A stretch of 40,577 bases of DNA from Planctomycetota bacterium (GTDB lineage Bacteria > Planctomycetota > Phycisphaerae > Phycisphaerales > UBA1924): the NCBI GenBank assembly GCA_018242645.1, contig JAFEBN010000008.1, forward strand, positions 1 through 40,577. The letters run 5' to 3'. This document shows, piece after piece, positions 1-7,214 of this stretch. The position numbers and the translations under genes are program-made. Under the pieces are notes generated by a model. That model made no database searches. It saw only the letters and a list, made by a program, of their open reading frames with translations, and was not told the DNA's origin. The number at the start of each line of letters is the position of its first letter. Position 1 is the stretch's first letter.

Positions 1-73
1 TGGCAAGCCGACGGGAACGGAATTGGGCCGGAAGACGAAAAGACGGGCACGGTTCACGAGCGAAAGATCACAC

Positions 74-709
74 ATGAACGGCACGACCAAGGTGTTTACT
101 CGGATGGCTGCGATGGCTGGGCTCGCCGTTTCGGCGACCGTGTTTACGGGCATGGCCCCGGAACCGAACCCTGTGCCGCAGCGCTGGCAGTTTGATGTGC
201 GCCCGGGAAACCTGCGGTTTGCGAAGTTTGAGACGCCGGACGGCCAGATTCGCGGGTACTTCTTCCTGACGTACCGCGTGGTCAACAACACGAAGGAAGA
301 CCTGTTGCTGGCGCCGCTGTTTGAACTGGCGACGGAGAACGGCGACATCGTGCGATCGGGGCGGGATGTGCCGCCGTCGGTGATGAAGAAAATCATGACG
401 GAGGTGGATAACCCGCTGGCGCAGGATCAGATTTCGATCCTGGGAACGCTGCTGCAGGGCGAGGAGAACGGGCGCGAGGGCGTGGTGGTGTTCTCTGATG
501 TGGACACCAGCGCACGGGACATCACGATCTACGCGACGGGTTTCTCGGGGGAGACCACGCCGGTGGAGGTCAAGGACCCCAAGACCGGCAAGGTGCACAA
601 GGAAACGCTCCGCAAGACGCTGAGCCTGCAGTACAAGCTGCCGGGCGACGTGACGGGCCGGGTAAACGAGCCTTTGCCTTTGTTTGAGCAGCGCTGGGTC
701 ATGCGGTAA
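74..709 (+). CDS. Secreted protein of unknown function
   Basis: I do not recognise a named family. The ATG at 74 gives 211 residues that begin with a signal-peptide-like stretch (basic start, then a hydrophobic run at about residues 9-27 with small residues before PEPNPVPQ). An in-frame TTG at 23 would only add a very basic extension ahead of the signal sequence, so I prefer 74, although no strong ribosome binding site is visible. The rest looks like a single soluble beta-rich domain, with alternating hydrophobic strands such as YFFLTYRVVNN and EGVVVFSDVD, and it ends in a Pro/Leu-rich tail. It probably acts in the periplasm or at the envelope. rpmA follows 122 bases downstream but appears to have its own leader. 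Being a real gene is well supported; its role is unknown. Confidence 0.75.
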   Translation: MNGTTKVFTRMAAMAGLAVSATVFTGMAPEPNPVPQRWQFDVRPGNLRFAKFETPDGQIRGYFFLTYRVVNNTKEDLLLAPLFELATENGDIVRSGRDVPPSVMKKIMTEVDNPLAQDQISILGTLLQGEENGREGVVVFSDVDTSARDITIYATGFSGETTPVEVKDPKTGKVHKETLRKTLSLQYKLPGDVTGRVNEPLPLFEQRWVMR

Positions 710-780
710 GGCACCGGACGCAAGGACGGCGGGCGGCGGGGTTTACGGTGAAGGCAGTGGCGTGAGGCTGGGGGCGTGCC

Positions 781-823
781 TAGAATCTGGGCCCTGCCCG
801 GGCTGTCGGGCACTTTTCGAGGA
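781..823 (+). promoter_or_regulatory. Possible rpmA promoter element and leader hairpin
   Basis: TAGAAT at 781-786 matches five of six bases of the sigma-70 -10 consensus, but no good -35 sits 16-18 bases upstream. A six-base-pair hairpin follows (795-800 with 807-812, TGCCCG/CGGGCA) and is trailed by four T residues. A GAGGA ribosome binding site at 819-823 stands eight bases before the rpmA ATG. The hairpin could be a leader structure or attenuator, but the T run is too short for a confident terminator call. Confidence 0.35.
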
Positions 824-831
824 TTTCAGTC

Positions 832-1113
832 ATGGCACATAAAAAGGGCCAGGGTTCGACCAAGAACGGCCGCGATTCCAACCCGCAATTCCGCGGCGTG
901 AAGCTCTTTGGCGGCGAAATCGCCAAGCCGGGCTCGATCATCGTCCGCCAGGTGGGCACGCCGTTCAAGGCGGGCTTCAACGTGGCGATGGGGTCGGACT
1001 GCACGCTGTACTCGCTTGCCGCGGGCACGGTGATCTTCAGCGGCCGCAAGGTTCACGTGAACCCCACGGATGCGAAGGCCGAGCGTCCGGCGTGGCTGGC
1101 GGCGACGAAGTAA
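832..1113 (+). CDS. rpmA: 50S ribosomal protein L27
   Basis: This is ribosomal protein bL27, a component of the large subunit whose flexible N-terminus reaches towards the peptidyl transferase centre. The 93 residues match the family along the whole length: [16 protein letters not shown] at the start, then [18 protein letters not shown] and the GRKVHVNP strand. The lysine-rich N-terminus begins directly after the initiator Met, so there is no cleavable leader of the type removed by Prp protease in Firmicutes. A GAGGA ribosome binding site lies eight bases upstream. Usually rpmA follows rplU (L21). Here the upstream gene is an unrelated secreted protein, and a strong terminator follows directly, so rpmA is likely transcribed alone. 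Confidence 0.97.
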   Translation: MAHKKGQGSTKNGRDSNPQFRGVKLFGGEIAKPGSIIVRQVGTPFKAGFNVAMGSDCTLYSLAAGTVIFSGRKVHVNPTDAKAERPAWLAATK

Positions 1114-1136
1114 GTCCTTTGAATTCTAAATAACGA

Positions 1137-1171
1137 CAGGGCTCCGCGCAGGCGGGGCCCTGTTTGTTTTT
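1137..1171 (+). terminator. Rho-independent terminator of rpmA
   Basis: An 11-base-pair GC-rich stem (1137-1147 with 1152-1162, one G-T pair, loop of four bases) is followed by TTTGTTTTT at 1163-1171. It starts 23 bases after the rpmA stop codon and is the clearest intrinsic terminator in the window together with the one after the tRNA gene. Confidence 0.9.
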
Positions 1172-1342
1172 GGTGCGCGCGCTCATCCGCTGCCATGAAA
1201 CAGAACTTCGCGCGGATGAAACAGCGGACGGCTCGGTTCGTGCGCGATTCTGCTACCGTCTTTGCCCGAATCGGCGGGCCCTCCCTCCGCCCCGACCTCC
1301 CCCACTTCACTTCTCCCCTCGTTCGAGATGAGGACAAACGAC

Positions 1343-3646
1343 ATGCAACGTTCGATCTTCCGAACTGGTTTGGTTGCGCTCTCGCTGACCTCGGGCCTGT
1401 GCGTGAATCTGTCTCGGAGCGCCGAGCCGGGGGCTCCGACCCGACCGGATTGGCTGAGCCACGAGGATCGCGTTGAAGATCTGCTCAAGCAGATGACGCT
1501 GGAAGAGAAGGTGGGCCAACTGGTGCAGTTTTCCAACGGCACCGCAACCGGCCCCGAGAACGTGAAGGTCGATCAGGATGCGCTGCTGGCGCGGGGCGGG
1601 ATCGGATCGATTTTCAATGCGACCGGCGCCAAGAACACCAATGCCATGCAGCGGGTGGCGATGGAGAAATCGCGCCTGAAGATTCCGCTGCTGTTCGGGC
1701 TCGATGTAATTCACGGCTATCGCACCACGTTCCCGGTGCCGCTCGGGCTCGCGGCGACGTGGGATCCGGCGCTGGTCGAGCAGACGGCACGTGTGGCGGC
1801 GGTGGAGGCTTCGGCGGAAGGCGTGCGGTGGACGTTCGCGCCGATGGTGGATATCGCCCGCGATCCGCGCTGGGGACGGATCATGGAGGGCGCCGGCGAA
1901 GATCCCTATCTGGGGGGTTTGTTTGCCGCGGCGTATGTGCGGGGATTCCAGGGGAAAGACCTGTCGGACCCGACATCGCTGCTCGCGTGCGCAAAGCACT
2001 ATGTGGGATATGGCGGCGCGGAGGCGGGGCGGGATTACAACTCGGTGGACATGTCGGAGCGGATGCTGCGGGAGATCTACCTGCCTCCATTCCGGGCTGC
2101 GGCGGATGCGGGCGTGGGGACCTTCATGAGCGCGTTCAACTCGCTCAGCGGCGTGCCGACATCGGCCAATCACTTCACGCTGACGACCGTGCTTCGCGAT
2201 GAATGGGCGTTCAAGGGATTCGTGGTAAGCGACTGGACGTCGATCGCGGAGTTGATCCCGCACGGCATCGCGCTGGACGGGCGGACGGCGGCGCGGAAGG
2301 CGTTTGCCGCGGGCGTGGACATGGACATGCAGGCGAATCTGTACGCGACGCACCTGCCGAAGCTGGTCGGCGACGGAAAAGTCAGCGCGGCGGCGGTCGA
2401 TGAATCGGTTCGTCGCGTGCTTCGGATGAAGATTGCGCTCGGACTGTTCGAGAAGCCGTATACGGATGAATCGCTGGCGGAGCGTGTTGAACTCGCTTCG
2501 GACCACGTGCAACTTGCACGGCGCGCGGCGGAGGCTTCGTTCGTGCTGCTGAAGAACGAGCGGGCGCGACCGATTGATGGCGGACCGGTGCTGCCGCTGA
2601 GTGAAGGCAAGACGGTCGCGCTGATCGGTCCGCTGGCGGACAGCGCGGAGGACATGCTGGGCGAGTGGTCGTGCAAGGGTGATAAGAAGGACGTGGTGAC
2701 CCTGCGGACTTCGCTCGCCGAGCGCCTGAAGGACCGGCTGATCTATGCCAAGGGCACGGATGTGCGGACGGATTCGCGGGCCGGATTTGAAGAGGCGATT
2801 GAGGCGGCGAAGAAGGCCGACGTGGTGATCATGGCGATGGGCGAGCATCGCCAGATGTCGGGCGAGGCGGCGTCGCGGTCCAAGATCGACCTGCCGGGCA
2901 ATCAGCAGGAACTGGTCAAGGCGGTTGCGGGAACGGGCAAGCCGATCGTGCTTGTTGTGTTCAGCGGGCGGCCGCTGACGCTGGCGTGGGAAGCAGAGCA
3001 CGTGGGCGCGATTCTGCAGGCGTGGCACCCGGGCGCGCAGGCGGGACCGGCCCTCTCGCGAACCTTGTTCGGCGAGGCGAGCCCGGCGGGCCGCCTGACA
3101 GCGACGTTCCCGCGGTCCTTGGGGCAGGTGCCGCTCTATTACAACCACTTCAAAACGGGGCGGCCGATTCACGGAGAGGATGACGACGAGAAAGACACGG
3201 GATTCCGATTCAATTCGCGGTACATCGATGAGAAGAATTCGCCCTTGTTCCCGTTCGGGTGGGGCTTGACGTACACCACGTTTACTTATTCACCCGTCAA
3301 GGCGTCGGCGGAGACGATCTCGCTCGCGGATATCAACGCGGGCAAGACGATCAACGTCGAGGGGACGGTCACGAATAGCGGCGGGCGCGAAGGGACGGAG
3401 GTCGCGCAGCTCTACATCCGGCAGCGGGGCACGAGCGTGGTGCGACCGGTGCGGGAATTAAAGGGATTTGAGCGGCTGACGCTCAAGCCGGGCGAAAGCC
3501 GCGTGGTGCGGTTTGAAATCGGTCGCGAGCAGCTCGCGTTCTGGAACATCGACATGAAGCACGAGGCGGAAGCGGCGGAACTCGCCGTGTGGATCGCTCC
3601 TCATGCGGCGGCGGGGAAGCCGGCAATGGTCCGCATCACCGACTGA
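1343..3646 (+). CDS. bglX: Secreted glycoside hydrolase family 3 beta-glucosidase
   Basis: The protein is a GH3 enzyme of the BglX type, which removes beta-linked glucose or xylose from the non-reducing ends of oligosaccharides, probably in the periplasm. I start it at ATG 1343 because GAGG lies nine bases upstream and the N-terminus then reads as a signal peptide (MQRSIFRTGLVALSLTSG, cut near residue 27). The mature part has the TIM-barrel domain (about 30-370), with DVIHGYRTTFPVPLGLAATWDP, the KHYVGYGG motif and FVVSDWTS carrying the nucleophile Asp297. Next come the alpha/beta sandwich domain (about 400-640) and a C-terminal fibronectin III-like domain (GTVTNSGGREGTEVAQLYI). Total length is 767 residues, normal for BglX. 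Substrate choice cannot be read from the sequence, and the symbol reflects family resemblance. Confidence 0.93.
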   Translation: MQRSIFRTGLVALSLTSGLCVNLSRSAEPGAPTRPDWLSHEDRVEDLLKQMTLEEKVGQLVQFSNGTATGPENVKVDQDALLARGGIGSIFNATGAKNTNAMQRVAMEKSRLKIPLLFGLDVIHGYRTTFPVPLGLAATWDPALVEQTARVAAVEASAEGVRWTFAPMVDIARDPRWGRIMEGAGEDPYLGGLFAAAYVRGFQGKDLSDPTSLLACAKHYVGYGGAEAGRDYNSVDMSERMLREIYLPPFRAAADAGVGTFMSAFNSLSGVPTSANHFTLTTVLRDEWAFKGFVVSDWTSIAELIPHGIALDGRTAARKAFAAGVDMDMQANLYATHLPKLVGDGKVSAAAVDESVRRVLRMKIALGLFEKPYTDESLAERVELASDHVQLARRAAEASFVLLKNERARPIDGGPVLPLSEGKTVALIGPLADSAEDMLGEWSCKGDKKDVVTLRTSLAERLKDRLIYAKGTDVRTDSRAGFEEAIEAAKKADVVIMAMGEHRQMSGEAASRSKIDLPGNQQELVKAVAGTGKPIVLVVFSGRPLTLAWEAEHVGAILQAWHPGAQAGPALSRTLFGEASPAGRLTATFPRSLGQVPLYYNHFKTGRPIHGEDDDEKDTGFRFNSRYIDEKNSPLFPFGWGLTYTTFTYSPVKASAETISLADINAGKTINVEGTVTNSGGREGTEVAQLYIRQRGTSVVRPVRELKGFERLTLKPGESRVVRFEIGREQLAFWNIDMKHEAEAAELAVWIAPHAAAGKPAMVRITD

Positions 3647-3667
3647 CCGCTGATGAAAGGGAAGTCA

Positions 3668-3829
3668 TCACTTGGATGGGGTATTCTGATCCGTCGGGCC
3701 GGAGGGCTCGATGTCGCTGGCGTTGCGCTCGTCGCTGCGGATCGTTGAGCACGCGGCGAGCGAGGCGATGAGCAGCAGGAGGCCGAGCGAGAAGATCGAA
3801 CGCGTATGCGAGGACCGGGTCGTGTTCAT
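3668..3829 (-). CDS. Small putative lipoprotein (53 residues)
   Basis: This short reading frame encodes a textbook lipoprotein signal: MNTTRSSHTRS, a hydrophobic core FSLGLLLLIAS, and lipobox LAAC with Cys27 as the likely lipidated residue. Only about 26 polar residues follow (rich in Ser, Asp, Thr), with no recognisable domain. The frame continues upstream, opposite the DUF1428 gene, but that part is composition-driven shadow. The ATG at 3829 leaves just 27 bases to the divergent DUF1428 start, so there is little room for two promoters. No strong ribosome binding site is visible. It could be a small envelope lipoprotein of the entericidin size class, but nothing ties it to that function. Confidence rests on the lipobox alone. 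Confidence 0.5.
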   Translation of the reverse strand: MNTTRSSHTRSIFSLGLLLLIASLAACSTIRSDERNASDIEPSGPTDQNTPSK

Positions 3830-3856
3830 AGAGACAGAATACAAAGGGAGACACCG

Positions 3857-4213
3857 ATGAGCTATGTGGATGGATACCTGCTTCCGGTCCCGAAGAAGAA
3901 CATCGCGGCGTACAAGAAGCTGGCGATGCTGGGCGCCAAGGTGTGGAAGGACCACGGCGCGATCGATTACCGGGAATGCGTGGGCGATGACCTTTTCCCC
4001 AAGTGCGGTGTGGGGTTCTCGAAGCAACTGAAGGTCAAGCCGGGCGAGACGGTGGTGTTTTCGTGGATCGTGTTCAAGTCGAAATCGCATCGCGACAAGG
4101 TGAACAAGGCGGTCATGAAAGACACGCGGATCGCCGGCATGAACATGAAGAAGATGCCGTTCGATGTGAAGCGGATGTGCTACGGCGGATTCAAGACGAT
4201 CGCCGGGATGTAG
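3857..4213 (+). CDS. DUF1428 family protein (YbaA-like)
   Basis: The 118-residue protein fits DUF1428, small cytosolic proteins with a dimeric alpha/beta barrel-type fold and no established activity. The family's start is recognisable (MSYVDGYLLPVPKKNIAAYKKLA), followed by the middle stretch with WKDHGAIDYRECVGDDL and the end with DVKRMCYGGF. The start at 3857 is fixed by AAAGGGAG at 3843-3850, six bases before the ATG, and removes an unlikely basic N-terminal extension. The gene ends three bases before the end of the convergent DUF3592 gene. No partner or substrate is suggested by the context. Confidence 0.88.
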   Translation: MSYVDGYLLPVPKKNIAAYKKLAMLGAKVWKDHGAIDYRECVGDDLFPKCGVGFSKQLKVKPGETVVFSWIVFKSKSHRDKVNKAVMKDTRIAGMNMKKMPFDVKRMCYGGFKTIAGM

Positions 4214-4216
4214 CGG

Positions 4217-5284
4217 TCACTCGCCGGCATCCTGCGACACAGGCTCGCGATTGACCGAGAGGCGGATGCCGCACTCGTGAGCGATCGCTCGCCCCAGCAG
4301 GCGTGCATCGGAAGCCGACAACCAGCGCACGACGAACTCGTCCTGGCCACCGGATTCGGCCACCCGGAGCGACCACGTCGGTTTCTTGTTGACCTGCCGG
4401 TTGAAATCCGGCCGGATTTCGACACCGACCCGCTCGAACCGGATCGTTGGGCGTTCGAGCATGGCGCGGCCCCGGGGGAGCGAGAGGCGTTTGAGGCGCC
4501 GATCGAAGTCGAGGTCGTGCCTGCCGCCGACGGTTCGGCCCCGCTGCCAGGCGAACATGAGCAGAGATAGCACGATGCATGCCACCGGCGCGAACAGCGC
4601 GAGTTCGAGCGACGGGTCATTGCCGACCAGAATCAGGATGGACATGAACGCCACGAATCCGCTGATCCCCAGGAACATGAAGCCGACGGTGGCGGGCGAG
4701 GTGTTGACCAGCCGGAGGATAAATCGATCCGGCTCGTCCCGGGCGACCCATGGGCGCAGCGGGTCATCGATCCCCTCGCGGGCTTTCCAGAGGAAAAGCA
4801 TCAGGCCGAGGAGGATGGCGTTAAACGGGAAGAGCAGAAGCGTGAAGACGATCGTGAAGGGGTGTGGCCCCACGCGCAGAGCGCTGCGGGAAGAATCCGA
4901 CGGATCGACATAGACCGGAACGGAGGCGCCCGCCGGAAAGTCGGCGTTGATGCGCTGGGCGTAGCCGCGGCCTTTGGGATCGAGGGCGAAGGCGTGCACC
5001 TGATCGCCAGTCAAATCCTGCTGGTTGACGGTGTAGGTGTAGCTGACCTGGGGCCGGTAATTACTCTTCCCCTTGGAGCTGCGGGTCTGGATGATCCTGC
5101 TGGTCGTGATCGTTCCGGGCACAGGCTGCCAGGTCTGTCCCGCGACGATCTGGCGAGCGATGCGATCGGCAAAGAAGAGATCAAAGCCGAGCACGAACAC
5201 GCCCCAGATCAGGACGGCGACCCAACCCCAGAAGAGTTGCCGACGAAACACGGCGGGGTTGTGCAGGCGGCTCTTGCGGTTCAT
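4217..5284 (-). CDS. DUF3592 membrane protein
   Basis: The 355-residue protein has four clear membrane segments: WGWVAVLIWGVFVLGFDLFF near residue 20, FTIVFTLLLFPFNAILLGLMLF in the middle, and TVGFMFLGISGFVAFMSILIL and LALFAPVACIVLSLLMFAW later. Between the first two lies the DUF3592 signature domain (PVPGTITTSRI, YRPQVSYTYTV, VPVYVDPSDSSRSAL), usually an extracytoplasmic beta domain of unknown role. A cytosolic C-terminal domain of roughly 110 residues follows the last membrane segment. I choose ATG 5284 over the in-frame GTG at 5293 because a G-rich stretch precedes it. It lies just downstream of the His-rich membrane protein gene on the same strand, so the two are probably cotranscribed. 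Confidence 0.85.
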   Translation of the reverse strand: MNRKSRLHNPAVFRRQLFWGWVAVLIWGVFVLGFDLFFADRIARQIVAGQTWQPVPGTITTSRIIQTRSSKGKSNYRPQVSYTYTVNQQDLTGDQVHAFALDPKGRGYAQRINADFPAGASVPVYVDPSDSSRSALRVGPHPFTIVFTLLLFPFNAILLGLMLFLWKAREGIDDPLRPWVARDEPDRFILRLVNTSPATVGFMFLGISGFVAFMSILILVGNDPSLELALFAPVACIVLSLLMFAWQRGRTVGGRHDLDFDRRLKRLSLPRGRAMLERPTIRFERVGVEIRPDFNRQVNKKPTWSLRVAESGGQDEFVVRWLSASDARLLGRAIAHECGIRLSVNREPVSQDAGE

Positions 5285-5299
5285 GGCCCCCACTCGTGA

Positions 5300-5500
5300 T
5301 CAGGGTGCCGCGGGCACGCCCGGTTGAGCGGTCTTTGCCCCGGGGGGCAGGGCCTCGTTGTCGGTAAAGACATAAGCGACCATGGCGAGGAGCATGAGGA
5401 TGACGGCAACGGTCATCATCCAGGGGGCGTGCTTGCGGAGGCCGGTTTTCTGTTCGCCGTGGCCGTGATGGTGCGGATGGTCGCGGTCGTGGGTGGACAT
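5300..5500 (-). CDS. Small His-rich single-span membrane protein
   Basis: The 66-residue protein has a hydrophilic N-terminus rich in histidine (MSTHDRDHPHHHGHGEQ, six His within the first 14 residues), one membrane span (WMMTVAVILMLLAMVAYVF) and a short Pro/Ala-rich tail. The start at 5500 is supported by AAGGA seven bases upstream. The His cluster could bind zinc, nickel or copper, but that is inference from composition. Its stop codon lies 15 bases before the chosen start of the DUF3592 gene, which suggests one transcript and a shared membrane role. I know of no named family that fits. Confidence 0.7.
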   Translation of the reverse strand: MSTHDRDHPHHHGHGEQKTGLRKHAPWMMTVAVILMLLAMVAYVFTDNEALPPGAKTAQPGVPAAP

Positions 5501-5611
5501 GCAGGGTTCCTTGGAGGTGGGATAGTACGCAAATAGGGCCATGGACTGGCGTGTACCCGCAGAAACTGCGGGAAACTGCGTTCCGTATATTCGATGGGAA
5601 GGGGTTCGGCG

Positions 5612-7090
5612 ATGCTGGTGCTCAGCCTGATCTGCTTTTCGTTCTGCTGCCTCGCGGCCGTTCGTGGGGGTGTGGGGGTTTTGTCTCGGAGCAAAGCCAG
5701 CAGAAGCGCGGGATGGCTCTGGTTGCTTGCGGCGCCCAGTCTGGGTGTTGGGTCGGTGGCTCTTTATGAGGCGTCGCCTCAGCTCTTGCTCTCTTCGATT
5801 CTGAAGGACCTCGGGCTTGCGCTGATGCTCACGGCGGCAGTGGTTGCGGTTTTGGTGCTAACGGAAGGAAAGGGACGCCTGGCAGGACGAAGGCTGATTC
5901 GGAGCGCTTTGGCAGCAGGTGCGGTCTTCGGGATTGGCTATGGCGCGAGTGTGTGGACAGAGGTTGCGCGGCACGGCTGGTGGGCGGGGGTGCCGACCAC
6001 CCTGCTTGTGCTGCTCTCGCCGTGGCTGCCTGAGCGTGCGATGCTGAACGAATACCGGAAATCGGGAAATGGATCGCTCGAAACAAGGATGGACGAGATC
6101 GGGGCGGGGAGTTGGCGAGCGCGGTACCTGCAGCGGTCGCTGGAACGCCGGTATCGAAACTCGTTGCGCGAATCGGATCTTCAAGTGTTGCGATCGCTTT
6201 GCGGGGAATCGAACGTGCCGCGGGAGCTTGCGCAGGCTCATCTGAATGAACTGGCGCGGGTATTCTGTGAATCGTCGGATGAAGTAGAGCGTCGATCGGC
6301 GGCCTCGGTGCTCGAAGATCATTGCCCCTTTGGGGAGAAGATCTCGCGGGCATCCGTTGGAGCGGAATACGGAACGAATGCGTTTCGTGGAAGGTTGCCG
6401 CGGCTGTTGGAGATGGCAAGAAATGAAGATTGGTGGGTCGGCAAAACAGCGATCGAAGCCGTGGGGTACTTTGGCAATGACGCGGCGGAAGCGGTGCCGC
6501 TTTTGATCGCATTCGCGAAAGACGAGATCGAAAGGGATGACTGGTATCGAGAGCGGCATGTGCTGGAGTATCTTGCCCAAACGTCGCCTGTGGTGTGCGA
6601 TCAGCTTCGGCGGATCGTGTCGAATGGACACGGGATTGAACGCCTGATCGCGTATGAAGCTTTGAGGAAAGGCAAGTTTGCATCGGAAACCGACGCGGAA
6701 ATGCAGCGCGTCTTTTTTGATCTTGATGATGAGTCAGCACTGTGTGCGTTTCGATCGCTCTGGCTTTGGCGCGATAGCTCAAGTGGAATCAAAACCGTTT
6801 TTGAGAAGGCGAGGCGTTCCCGGGAGCGGTGCGCAGAGTTTCTACTCTTGCTCCCGGAGGCTTGGATTCCCAATCCGGATGTGCTGCTTGATTTGAAAGA
6901 TTTCCTGAATGACCCATCGCCTCACGTGCGTGCGTCTGCCTGCGAAGCCATTGCGGGGATTGGACGGAGACAAGCGCTTGGAGTCAATCTCCGCGATTGC
7001 ATTCAAGAGCTTCGATTTGACCCCGATTCGAACGTGCGAACGGCAGCGGAGAACGCGTGGCGGCAGATATCTTCGCTTGACAATCACTGA
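5612..7090 (+). CDS. Membrane-anchored helical-repeat (HEAT-like) protein
   Basis: The 492-residue protein starts with three or four membrane segments (about residues 1-20, 35-55, 65-85 and 105-135). A cytosolic all-helical region follows with HEAT-like units, for example WVGKTAIEAVGYFGNDAAEA and SPHVRASACEAIAGIGRR near the end. Such repeats usually form a protein-binding scaffold, and no enzyme motif is visible. ATG 5612 is preferred over 5594 because GGGAAGGGG lies seven to eight bases upstream of it. Its base composition is lower in G+C than its neighbours: three 60-base lines (6661, 6781, 6841) hold 29, 33 and 30 G+C. That suggests relaxed codon selection or acquisition by transfer. It is convergent with mfd and has no obvious operon partner. 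Confidence 0.8.
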   Translation: MLVLSLICFSFCCLAAVRGGVGVLSRSKASRSAGWLWLLAAPSLGVGSVALYEASPQLLLSSILKDLGLALMLTAAVVAVLVLTEGKGRLAGRRLIRSALAAGAVFGIGYGASVWTEVARHGWWAGVPTTLLVLLSPWLPERAMLNEYRKSGNGSLETRMDEIGAGSWRARYLQRSLERRYRNSLRESDLQVLRSLCGESNVPRELAQAHLNELARVFCESSDEVERRSAASVLEDHCPFGEKISRASVGAEYGTNAFRGRLPRLLEMARNEDWWVGKTAIEAVGYFGNDAAEAVPLLIAFAKDEIERDDWYRERHVLEYLAQTSPVVCDQLRRIVSNGHGIERLIAYEALRKGKFASETDAEMQRVFFDLDDESALCAFRSLWLWRDSSSGIKTVFEKARRSRERCAEFLLLLPEAWIPNPDVLLDLKDFLNDPSPHVRASACEAIAGIGRRQALGVNLRDCIQELRFDPDSNVRTAAENAWRQISSLDNH

Positions 7091-7214
7091 GCGATTCGCG
7101 CTTGCAATCGAGGCTCCGAGCGCCTGCCCGATCGCGGCGGATCGTTGTCTTCAACTCTTTCTACTCACTCCGGTTTCATTGTGACGACGGACAACGTACT
7201 GCGTGGTTGGGGAT

